From: Branchiostoma floridae
Taxonomy: Eukaryota > Chordata > Leptocardii > Amphioxiformes > Branchiostomatidae
Direction: 5' to 3'
DNA: 64,000 nt
Assembly: GCF_000003815.2 (NCBI RefSeq)
Contig: NC_049991.1
Coordinates: forward strand, 5,235,302-5,299,301
Part shown: one piece after another, positions 24,010 to 33,108 of the stretch
Position numbering within the stretch: the first letter of the stretch is position 1
How the letters are laid out: each line of letters begins with the position of its first letter
Made by a program: the position numbers and the translations under genes
Notes under the pieces: model-generated
What the model was told of the DNA's origin: nothing
Database searches by the model: none
The model's input: only the letters and a program-made list of their open reading frames with translations

Positions 24010-27000
24010 ATGGGGAAACGGAAGGGTCGCGGAAAGGCGGGAAAACACGGGCGTCAGGAGAAACGGGCCGGGAAGTTTCAGGAAGGGAATTTTGAGCGTT
24101 TCTCGGCTCAAATGAGAGAAGCTGTCGAGGAGACATGTGAAGGTAAAACATATAGTTCACCTGTATCTGTGGCTACCTAACCTATATCCGTGGTTTTGAC
24201 AAACACTTAAGGATAAAAAGTCGACTGGAAACCATATTGTAATATGTTACTAATTTCAAGGCATTCCTGATCAATCTTAGTCTAGATTGACTGACAAGTC
24301 CTGATTGACTGAATAGTCTAGATTCCAGACCCCTGCCTGATTTCAATACATCTGTTTTTAACAAGGTTGGCCTGTGTTGAGCCAAGGCCCTGGAAATAGT
24401 CTGCTATCCAGCCTTTGATCAACTTGACAATAACACTTTTTTGCATCATCTTCAGGATGCTCCTGTCAATAGTCATGCCCTATAAAAAATTTTGAAGCAG
24501 ATATTTAGATATAGATGTAGATAATCGTTAACAAAGCGGACAAGACATGATCACCTCATAAAGGTCTCAGAAAGATTGGTCAGGTTTTTTCATTCCAACA
24601 TTTTCTTGATGAATAAGTCCTCATCTTTATGCATCTGCTATAAAAAGGAGAGGAGGATCTCAGCCAATCAGAAGGAGCAACATCACAACCCCACCAATCA
24701 GATGATGGCATCCCTGTTGCCATGGCAATGTGGGACCTGAACCACTGTGACCCCAAGAGATGCACTGGAAGGAAACTTGAGAGACTGGGCTTTGTCAGGA
24801 CGTTGAAACTGTCTCAGAGGTTCGGAGGTATCATCCTCACACCTGTGGGAATCAGGTGTGTTTCACCTCAGGACAGGTGAGACTGAAAGGTCTATTGTTG
24901 TACATGATCTAATCAGACTATTGTTCTTATGTGGTTACATGTATATGGTGTGTTGCTGTAAATGCATTTAATTTTGCAGGGATTTGATTTCATGTTAGCA
25001 GGAAAATGGAGTCTTCTCGGGTTTAAGTTCACGGTAGCGCCACAGACTGCACCACCGCAAACATTTTTGCATTTACAGTATGCTGTTCTATACTAGTTCT
25101 AGTATGGTGATTCCTTGCATGTTACATAGATTACAAGTTTTATTCCATGACTAAGCACTTCCTCACTCTTTTCAGTAAACTTGCTTAGAACTCAGTACTT
25201 ATTAAAAAGAGTGAGGAAGTTGTATACTTCTACCTGTCCGGCACTGTATAACTTGCATGACTGTGTGGCCCAAGGGCTAATGAATTTGAAGATGAGTGCC
25301 ACTGTATACACCATATGCTGTGTGTGTGTAGGACGTTAATTAGTATTAGCTTCTTTTTCAGAATCACATTTTGTGATGACCCATGATTTTGTCTTGTTTT
25401 AAAATGTTGATAAAAAAGTTTTTCTTTAGATTATCATACTTTAAAAGTCACCATAAAAAGCTCTTTTTTTAAATTGCTGTTAAAATGCAATTTCCATACA
25501 AAGTGTCATACACAATCCATACATACCAGACCAAGAAGACCACCAAATCAGTTCAATAAGTAAAATCTGGTCTATGTGGACAGGTGGTCACTATAGACAG
25601 GATTCTTAATGCTCAATCAATGTGGAAAAGTGGTCACATTGCTTTGGCCAGGTGGCTCTTGTGTAGAGGTGGTCATGATCACTAGTACAGGTTTGACTTA
25701 CTAGTTATTATACATACATTCAACAGTACTTGACCAGTACAAACATGTATCTGGACTAACAATAACAATGCCTGTATTCTAATTTCTAGGGAGATAGTCC
25801 TGCATAGTGGCCTTGCTGTAGTGGACTGTTCCTGGGCCAAGTTAGAGGAAACACCATTTGGGAAGATGAGGGGAGGCTACCCCCGCCTCCTGCCTTACTT
25901 GGTTGCTGCCAACCCTATCAACTATGGCCGTCCCTGTAAGCTCTCATGTGTGGAGGCATTCGCTGCAACGTTCTACATAGTTGGTAAGCAACAACGTTAC
26001 GCCTTCACAGCAATGCCTTACGATATCAACCCTGCCTTGCTGAGCTCCAGAAAAATGGTATTAGGGGCATGGCCACTAACCAATTGTCAGCCAATCAGAG
26101 AAATGCCATTGTGTTGTCCAAAGATGCCATATACGGCACCTCCTTGATGTTCAAGAGGAAGATGACAGTACCGGCATGACGTTCAAGATTTGTTTGTTGT
26201 GTGGGAAGAGAGCAGCCACGGCAGCATACAAAGAATCCGTCATTTATTATCATGCAAAAATAAACAGATCTTTGTGCACGCCATGCCCTACTCTCATAGT
26301 TACATCTGTTTTTGTTGTTGTTTGCCAGGCTTGAAGGAGTATGCTAACAGGTGCCTGCAAAAGTTCAAGTGGGGGAAGGGTTTCCTGGAGCTGAACAGGG
26401 AAGTGATGGACAGGTATGCAGCCTGCAGTGATGGGGCAGCTGTGGTGGAGGCACAACAGGACTGGATGGACAAACTGCAGAAGGAAGCAGCCGACCAATC
26501 AGGTAATGGTCTTTTAAATGGTTTATGTGGTTACCCAATCAGGTCAACTAGCTCCAAAATGATTTTATGTGGGAGCCCAATCAAGTGAACTAGCTCCTAA
26601 ATGGTTTCTTTAGTAGCCCAATCAGGTCAACTAGCTCCTGAATGGTTTATATGGTTACCCAATCAGGTCAACTAACTCCTACTGGTCTATGTCCAAGTCA
26701 ACTACTTCTAAAAGTGATTCTAGTGGATGCCCAATCAGGTCATTTAGCTCATTAATGGTTTATGTGGTTGCCCAATCAGGTCAAATAGCTGTAAGTGTCT
26801 GGCCAATCAGATCAACTACTTCTTAAAGTGATTCTTACTGTGGCTGACCAATCAGGCCAACTATTTTGAAGTGATCCTAATGGCTGCCCAATCAGATCAT
26901 CTGCCTCTCAACTAATTATTTGGCTGACCAATCAGATCAACTTATCCCCCTTAAATGACAAAGATAATCTAATTGTAAGAGGCTGACCTGAATGAAGTCA

Positions 27001-27967
27001 ATACTATCTATGATTATCTGAGTGGCCGGCCAATCTACAATGTACTAAGTCATCTTTGATACTTTCTTCACATTCTTGTATGTTTGATTCCTTGTCGTTT
27101 ATCTATTCACCACAAACTTTTAATTCCAATGTATGTTGTTGTTGTTTTTAACTACAGAGCCTGTAGAGATGGACATGAGTCTAGAACACTACAATCCCAA
27201 CAGACCTGTCTATGACTTCCCAGAATCAAGGTAAGTTATTCTGTATGAAACTTGATTATGCCAAGTAGCAATTACTCAAGCAACTGGATATGGTTTTGGA
27301 AGTTGTTTGAGTAATTGCTATTTGGCATATCTTGTTACCTGGATGTGTAACCTTAGTTTATCGACAAAAATCGATCACCTTTCAACTAACACTCAGTAAT
27401 GTAAACTTTGTCCTTCTGAGAGGACATTAAGTTTTTTTGTCCTGTGTATGGTGAAGCCTCATGCATCAAACCTCAGTCTGCACTCAAAAATAGACCAATT
27501 CACTTGTACATGCATGATTAGAGGTAACCCTTATGTTTTGATGTGTTTGGCTGAATTTGGTAAAGCTACTTTTGACTAGTATCTAACAGATTAAGTATCA
27601 ACTTCAAATGATGTGAAGGACGTCAATACTTTACCTTTTATAAATTGACCCTTTCAACAGAAACATTGCCTTAAGTTTCTACATCTGACTTCTCTTTCCT
27701 TCTGATTGGTACAGTTCAGAAGAAGAGACAGATGAGGAAGAAGAAGATGATGGAGATGAAAAAGAAGATGGGAAGCAAAAAGGTGTTGAAGACACAGACT
27801 CTGACAATGAAGGGGATGGGTGTGATAAGGGGGCAAGTGCAAAGAAGGACAGTAGTTCAACAAAAGACGTGGACAGTAAGGAGGATACAGAAAGTGAAGA
27901 TGATGACAATGATGAAGAAGATGTCAGATGGAAAGGACAAAAAGGATGGGTTAAACATAGGAGGTAA
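24010..27967 (+). CDS. TSR3: TSR3, 18S rRNA aminocarboxypropyltransferase (6 coding exons)
   Basis: TSR3 transfers the 3-amino-3-carboxypropyl group of S-adenosylmethionine to a modified uridine of 18S rRNA late in small-subunit maturation. Coding exons: 24010-24142, 24648-24876, 25790-25983, 26329-26502, 27158-27230, 27715-27967. They total 351 aa plus stop; human has 312. The N-terminus is basic ([19 protein letters not shown]). The core reads [83 protein letters not shown], then [12 protein letters not shown]. The last exon is almost wholly acidic/Ser ([17 protein letters not shown]) and ends WVKHRR. The exon 2 acceptor (AG at 24646-24647) has a weak pyrimidine tract and is the least certain edge, although the frame fits. 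Intron 4 starts inside a tandem repeat that copies the donor context. The 3' end converges on the Kelch gene. Confidence 0.94.
24955..25080. mobile_element. MITE copy D of the CTGTAAATGCA family, in TSR3 intron 2
   Basis: The ends are CTGTAAATGCATTTAATTTT and TGCATTTACAGTA. The interior retains GTTTAAGTTCACGGTAGCGCC. It is shorter than the other copies. Confidence 0.7.
25156..25219. repeat. Inverted repeat, TSR3 intron 2
   Basis: ACTTCCTCACTCTTTT and AAAAGAGTGAGGAAGT flank a loop of about 30 bp. This is probably a small MITE or its terminal foldback. Confidence 0.65.
25524..25697. mobile_element. Old copy of the ACAGTCAAACCTG / GTGGCCACTATA family, TSR3 intron 2
   Basis: GTGGTCACTATAGACAGG and a right end TACAGGTTTGACT resemble the better-preserved copy at 52633-53532. 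It is diverged and shortened. Confidence 0.55.
26495..26960. repeat. Degenerate 45-60 bp tandem repeat at the start of TSR3 intron 4
   Basis: About nine units share CCAATCAGGTCAACTAGCTCC and AATGGTTTATGTGGTTGCC. The first CCAATCAGGT overlaps the end of exon 4 and its splice donor at 26502/26503, so the array copies the donor context. Confidence 0.85.
27257..27329. repeat. Inverted repeat, TSR3 intron 5
   Basis: TATGCCAAGTAGCAATTACT and AGTAATTGCTATTTGGCATA flank a short loop containing CAACTGGATATGGTTTTGGA. A related motif recurs near 59729-59748, so this is a repeat family. Confidence 0.7.
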
Positions 27968-28735
27968 CAGTATTGTTCCATCTGCACATGTGCAGCAAAA
28001 TTAATTGTTTTTATATGTCAACTGTGAAGGCCCTTATCTGACTTGTTCATGTTTAGATACTTATGCAGACATGTTTTTTGTCACAGGGGCATTCACTTGT
28101 GACATATATGCATGAATATTGCTTTTCAACAGTTGTTAGTTTGGATATCACTGCAACAGATAAATGTAACTAATTTACTATATACATAAATGCAATACAT
28201 GAAGATTTTCTGTAAACTTAGAAAGCTTCTCCTTCATCCTTGACTACTTGTATTTCATTACAGTGCAATCATGGCTAGAATAAGATGCAAAAAGACACAC
28301 TGGTTAGAATATCTAATATGTGAACTGGTTACATTTTATCTAAAGTATATTGATCATGGTGTTGTAAAAGGAAATGTCTTTCACTTACAATCTGTGTCTA
28401 GCTCTTGAATGTTTAGATACATGTAGTACGGTAATATTGTATCTACTTGAGCCCTAAAATAGCCACCCTGATACCTATAAGTATATACATTTTATCACTT
28501 CCACATTTTATCACATTTTTTGTTGGTTATAGTTGCAAGACTGTGTATTTTATACTACACTGCATTTGAGATAACATACACAGTCATCATATATATCTTT
28601 ATATTTTCCTACTATTTGTAAAGCACCCTCTACTTCAGAATCTGTAGTACTCAACTAATTCAGTATCATAGCTGATAACAACACACCAGTAGAGCTCCCA
28701 AATTGTTGTTAATTGTTGGATATTGGATATAATAT
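27968..28735. other. Convergent spacer between TSR3 and the Kelch gene
   Basis: AT-rich sequence holding both 3' UTRs. No further gene recognised. Confidence 0.5.
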
Positions 28736-30541
28736 TCATGAAGGAAGAGTGACTGCACAGGCCCCAACCCCCTGTAGAGGCTCTGGCAGACTTTTGTAGT
28801 ACCACCACTTGTTCTCATCAGGGCGATACACCTGCACTGTTTTCATTGGCTCCTGACTCTGCCAGCTGTAACCGCCGACGAGAAAGATTCCGCAGTCCGT
28901 CACGACAACCCCGGCCTCGCACTGCATGTGAATCAGCGGACGTTTCATGACGTTCCACTCGTTTTTCGCGGGATCGAAAGACTCGACGATGTGGGGGATG
29001 GTGTGGAAGCCCAGCCTCATGTTTGGGTACTGTTCGTTCTCGTTCGTTTTCCCGCCCATCACGAGGAGTTTATCCTGCATGGCGGCCATCGCGTGCCATC
29101 CTCTTCGATACTTCATGTCACGGCAGCGTTGCCACCCGTCTACCGTTGGGTCGTACACCCAAACGTCTTTCAGAAAGCTCCCGTCTCTCGCGCCTCCGCT
29201 GACGTACAGTTTGTTGTCGAGGACCGCACTTGCATGAGCATAGAGCGGCTGAAACAGACTCGTCGCAGACGACCATTTGTTGGTCTTGGGGTCATACTTT
29301 TCCACCGAGTTGAGAATCTCGACAGAGTTTCCGCCACCTGATGCGTAGATGCATCCGTTAAGCACGCTTGTGGCAAAGCACGCTCTTGGCTGTAGTAACG
29401 GAGTCACCTCGATCCATGTGTTCGTACGAGGGTCGTATCGTACCACCCTGTTTGTCGTCGACAACCCGGTGGGATCTGTTTTCGTCTGTCCCCCTATGAC
29501 GTAAACGAAGTTGTCAATCGCTGCAACGCCATGGTGGCTGATGGCGTAGTCTTGTGGTAAACCTGGTCCGACACTCCATGTGTCGCTTTTGCTTTCCGAA
29601 AGACGATACACTGCATTCCGAGCCGTACCTCCTCTTGATCCGCCAATGACAAGAATGTCCTGCATGGTCTGACTTGCGCGTACTTGCGTCTTTGCCGTCT
29701 GCAGCAACGGCTGCATTAACGGGGAATTCAGATACGACACGGCGTCAGCCACCATCTGTCGGCACCTTGCGTCCGCCACCATGAAGTCAACCGTCTCCAC
29801 GTGACAGGTTATGTCCGCTCGCGAGATCAGCACGAACCTGATGTTTTCCATCACCCGACTCGCCAAACTACGACGCAAACCGTCGTGTTCAAGCCAGCGT
29901 ACAGCCAAATGAAAGAGCTGGATTTCAGATACCTGTTCTATCTGATTACTCGCTAGTAGTAGCTCAAATTGTTCCACAGGTAAATCGCACAGCCGATCCT
30001 GAAAACACGATACCCCCTCTCCTGACTTGTTGACAGTCTCTAGCAGATAACCATGCACTGCAAGTCTCAGATTCTGTAGTTCGTACAAGGAAGCGATTTT
30101 CGCTAAATTTTCCCAGTTCTCTTCGTCCACCCTGACTTCCTTTACCATAAAGTCTTCGCAACATCCGACCAGCTTCGAGATCTGAAAATGATGTGCCGTT
30201 ACGAGTACCTCGTATACGTTGTCAGATGTTAGAACAGTCTTGGTCGTATATATGAACTGTAATACAATCTTTAAACCGTCAGCCGTTACACCATGTAGCA
30301 CCACTTCCTCTTGAGTCTTCTCCTTCATATCAGTAGAGAACATGATCTTGAAGTATTCGCTAGCGGACGTGATGACGATTTTGTGTACGGGAAAGCGTTT
30401 GTCCTCCGCCACGAGCACGACATCACAGAGGTATTCTTCGTCGCGACTCTTGTTCAGACCCTCCAAGAAAGTGGACAGCTGGGTTTCGTCGCAGACTTCA
30501 GAAGTGCAAACTGTGGAAGTTTCATCCTTGGATTCAGCCAT
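28736..30541 (-). CDS. BTB-BACK-Kelch (KLHL family) protein, single coding exon
   Basis: The 601-aa frame has the standard layout of a cullin-3 substrate adaptor: a BTB domain at about residues 25-140 (EEYLCDVVLVAEDKRFPVHK, then VLQFIYTTKTVLTSDNVYEVL), a BACK domain at about 145-250 (FELLLASNQIEQVSEIQLFH) and six Kelch blades at about 295-600. Each blade is marked by a double glycine (VIGG, VIGG, ASGG, VSGG, VMGG, LVGG) with following Tyr and Trp positions. Members recruit targets to CUL3 ubiquitin ligases in the cytoplasm or nucleus. I cannot assign it to a numbered vertebrate KLHL, so no symbol is given; KLHL genes are numerous and often lineage-expanded. The coding region is intronless. 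However, a pyrimidine-AG acceptor at 30552-30551, just upstream of the ATG, indicates a separate 5' UTR exon, probably in the 30.9-31.2 kb area. Confidence 0.93.
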   Translation of the reverse strand: MAESKDETSTVCTSEVCDETQLSTFLEGLNKSRDEEYLCDVVLVAEDKRFPVHKIVITSASEYFKIMFSTDMKEKTQEEVVLHGVTADGLKIVLQFIYTTKTVLTSDNVYEVLVTAHHFQISKLVGCCEDFMVKEVRVDEENWENLAKIASLYELQNLRLAVHGYLLETVNKSGEGVSCFQDRLCDLPVEQFELLLASNQIEQVSEIQLFHLAVRWLEHDGLRRSLASRVMENIRFVLISRADITCHVETVDFMVADARCRQMVADAVSYLNSPLMQPLLQTAKTQVRASQTMQDILVIGGSRGGTARNAVYRLSESKSDTWSVGPGLPQDYAISHHGVAAIDNFVYVIGGQTKTDPTGLSTTNRVVRYDPRTNTWIEVTPLLQPRACFATSVLNGCIYASGGGNSVEILNSVEKYDPKTNKWSSATSLFQPLYAHASAVLDNKLYVSGGARDGSFLKDVWVYDPTVDGWQRCRDMKYRRGWHAMAAMQDKLLVMGGKTNENEQYPNMRLGFHTIPHIVESFDPAKNEWNVMKRPLIHMQCEAGVVVTDCGIFLVGGYSWQSQEPMKTVQVYRPDENKWWYYKSLPEPLQGVGACAVTLPS

Positions 30542-31794
30542 GGTTGGGCACTGAAACAGTAAGGTTATTGTTGTAACTTGTTATGGATACACAAAGTTTT
30601 AGGCCAGAAAGAAAGGTGGAAAAAGTCAACTTTTTAAGCAAATGGTCTTAATCAGTTTGGGTTGAACATGGGGTAAATATTCAAAATCTTATGTGACACA
30701 TTTGTCATACATCAAAGTAGCTCTGAGCTTCTAGATACCACTCTGTTTTTAAACACTGTTTTGCTGTTTAAACGATTTCTTTTCTTTGGCCGCGTATCTG
30801 CTGCTGACAATTTCTAAAAAGTTATAGACTGCATATCCTTAGATTTTATAAACCTATAAAGGCACTTACTATAACGTTCCTAATTATGATCTGCATTAAC
30901 GTTACAAAGTTTTGAGCGAGTGCGAACACGTAACATTTGTACATGAATAAACCCTAACAACCATTACGGTAAAAATAACATGGGAAAAAGTGCAACCGTT
31001 TTTAACCGCCACCTTTTAAAAACGCCGTGTAGATCCTTCGTTTGCTGAACTCAACATTTGATGTCTTCTATCACCGTTCTGAAAGTATCGAAACCAGATT
31101 ACGTCATATGAAACAATCCTCCATTTTCGCGGCAAAAAAATACAACATCCGGTTCAGAGGTTACGACCTTTGACATTTACGCGCCAAAGGGAATCAGCTG
31201 ATCGGCGGTCCTTGTTTTTTTGTCCCGTGTTTTTTGGTTGAGTCAAGATCATGTGATGGGATTGTTAGCTAAGTCATACGGAGCTGTTTCCCAAAATCCA
31301 GGTGAGCAAATATTGTAGACTCTGTTGTTAGGTTGTGTTGCGAACGTTTTGGGGTTTGCAAAGTGCTTCTCTGTTTTTGAAGGTTGCAAAACATTATGTT
31401 GCGCAGCTGGAAATGCGTTTGTTGCGTTACACAAATTTGTAAAACTGCTGAAGTGGCAAAGCGTGCTTTGTTCCTCAATTTTCTGTGCAGTCTATGTACA
31501 TGTACATGTATTTTCTATTAGAGATTCGGAACACAAGCTATGTGGTGTGGTATTGTAGGATTTTTGTGTTTGTTTTACAATATATGAATTTCATTAAACA
31601 CAACAGCGCAAAAATAAAGCCCAGACATATGGCCCATTTCGTTCAGTTTAAAACCAAATGACTTAATCAGCCAGTGGAACCAGTTTATCGAGTGTTTTTC
31701 GTCTTCCATGAAACCAAGGAGGTTTTAAAAAGACCCAGTTTCCTTGCAATCCTGGTCTGACTTAGCTATGGAACAGGTTTTAATGTAACGCTGT

Positions 31795-31825
31795 GGCTAT
31801 TGACACACTCAGTGTGCCAATAGCC
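31795..31825. repeat. Palindrome of the GGCTATTGACACAC family
   Basis: GGCTATTGACACACTCAG followed by TGTGCCAATAGCC, then AAACAGGCTATTGACACACC. It matches the copy at 22108 in reverse complement and faces the cluster at 32634-32761. Confidence 0.8.
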
Positions 31826-32034
31826 AAACAGGCTATTGACACACCGAGATGCCAGTCAGCCAATCAGAGCTTGTAACATGCCTTTCCGGCAATATTTTAC
31901 ACAAGCAATAGTTGATTAGACATTGTTCGGAAGATTAGACATTGGAATCTTTGAATCTTGGAATGAACGGACGTATTCAAGTTATGCCCTACATTTGGAT
32001 ACCTGTTAATACAGCCTTTATCGTGCATGTTTGA

Positions 32035-32096
32035 CGTAGCGCAGTGGAATTCATGATAACAGTTCCGACCCGGTTCGAGTCCGCGCCGGAGTTTTT
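32035..32096 (+). mobile_element. tRNA-like SINE head, cut by an assembly gap
   Basis: GACGTAGCGCAGTGG (A-box) and GGTTCGAGTCC (B-box) are present, but the putative acceptor stem does not pair (GCGCCGGA has no 5' partner). It is therefore a SINE head rather than a tRNA gene. The rest is in N. Confidence 0.55.
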
Positions 32097-32433
32097 NNNN
32101 NNNNNNNNNNNNNNNNNNNNNNNNNNNNNNNNNNNNNNNNNNNNNNNNNNNNNNNNNNNNNNNNNNNNNNNNNNNNNNNNNNNNNNNNNNNNNNNNNNNN
32201 NNNNNNNNNNNNNNNNNNNNNNNNNNNNNNNNNNNNNNNNNNNNNNNNNNNNNNNNNNNNNNNNNNNNNNNNNNNNNNNNNNNNNNNNNNNNNNNNNNNN
32301 NNNNNNNNNNNNNNNNNNNNNNNNNNNNNNNNNNNNNNNNNNNNNNNNNNNNNNNNNNNNNNNNNNNNNNNNNNNNNNNNNNNNNNNNNNNNNNNNNNNN
32401 NNNNNNNNNNNNNNNNNNNNNNNNNNNNNNNNN
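32097..32433. other. Assembly gap, 337 N
   Basis: Unresolved bases between repeats in the Kelch/TPP1 spacer. The length is not a round number, so it may be an estimated gap size. Confidence 0.99.
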
Positions 32434-32633
32434 GGCTGCCATGATCACATGCGGTGACAGTAAAACTAGCACCCTATATGATAGCAGATTCCGATGTTTA
32501 AAATTGTGCCGTAAACACGTGAAAAAGATCGTATTTTGGGTTGATAATGGACACAGGATGCCATTTGTATTTTTCAGAGTGTTGATTGTCAAATATAATC
32601 GTAAGATTTCCTCATTTTAGTGGTTTCTATCAC

Positions 32634-32761
32634 TGGGTGTGTCAATAGCCTAAACAGGCTATCGCCACACTGAGTGTGCCAATAGCCTAAACAGGCTATC
32701 GACACACTCAGTGTGTCAATAGCCTGTTAGGCTATTGACACACTGGGTGTGTCAATAGCCT
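32634..32761. repeat. Tandem cluster of GGCTATTGACACAC palindromes
   Basis: At least four palindromic arms of the form GTGTGTCAATAGCC / GGCTATTGACACAC alternate, joined by TAAACA or TGTTA linkers. Each can fold on itself or with its neighbour. Confidence 0.85.
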
Positions 32762-33108
32762 CGCTCTTAATGTAATCCTCTTAATCTAAAAATGGTTCCA
32801 GATATGTTCAGAACAGTGTTTTTCCACTAAATTGTATTCAGCATGTCAGAAATGGAAAACTTTATAATTTTGGGGGGTGGGCTGTATTTTTTTTTTTTTT
32901 TGGCTGCCAGCCTGCATATGTATAAATCTGGCTGAGCTGGTTATAGAATGCACATAAAGCATAATATTAATTGCTTTTATAACAATGGCTGTTGCTGGTC
33001 GACTAACGCTTGCTATTTCCATTCTATGCCCAAGTTGTCTATTAAACAGACAGGCTCGGAATTCTTCACCACTGGATCCTGAGGCCTCTGCACACGGGAC
33101 CGAGAGCC

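Larger units (their letters stand above)
30542..33108. other. Divergent spacer between the Kelch gene and TPP1, with repeats and a 337-N gap
   Basis: No coding sequence is recognised here. The stretch at about 31000-31260 has a CpG-bearing, promoter-like composition and probably holds the transcription starts of both flanking genes, with the first UTR exon of the Kelch gene. From 31795 it carries palindromic repeats, a truncated tRNA-like SINE head and an assembly gap. A poly-T run sits at 32889-32902. Confidence 0.5.

Noticed and set aside
28928-29341. Plus-strand frames within the Kelch gene
   Set aside because: Antisense shadows of the well-supported 601-codon gene.
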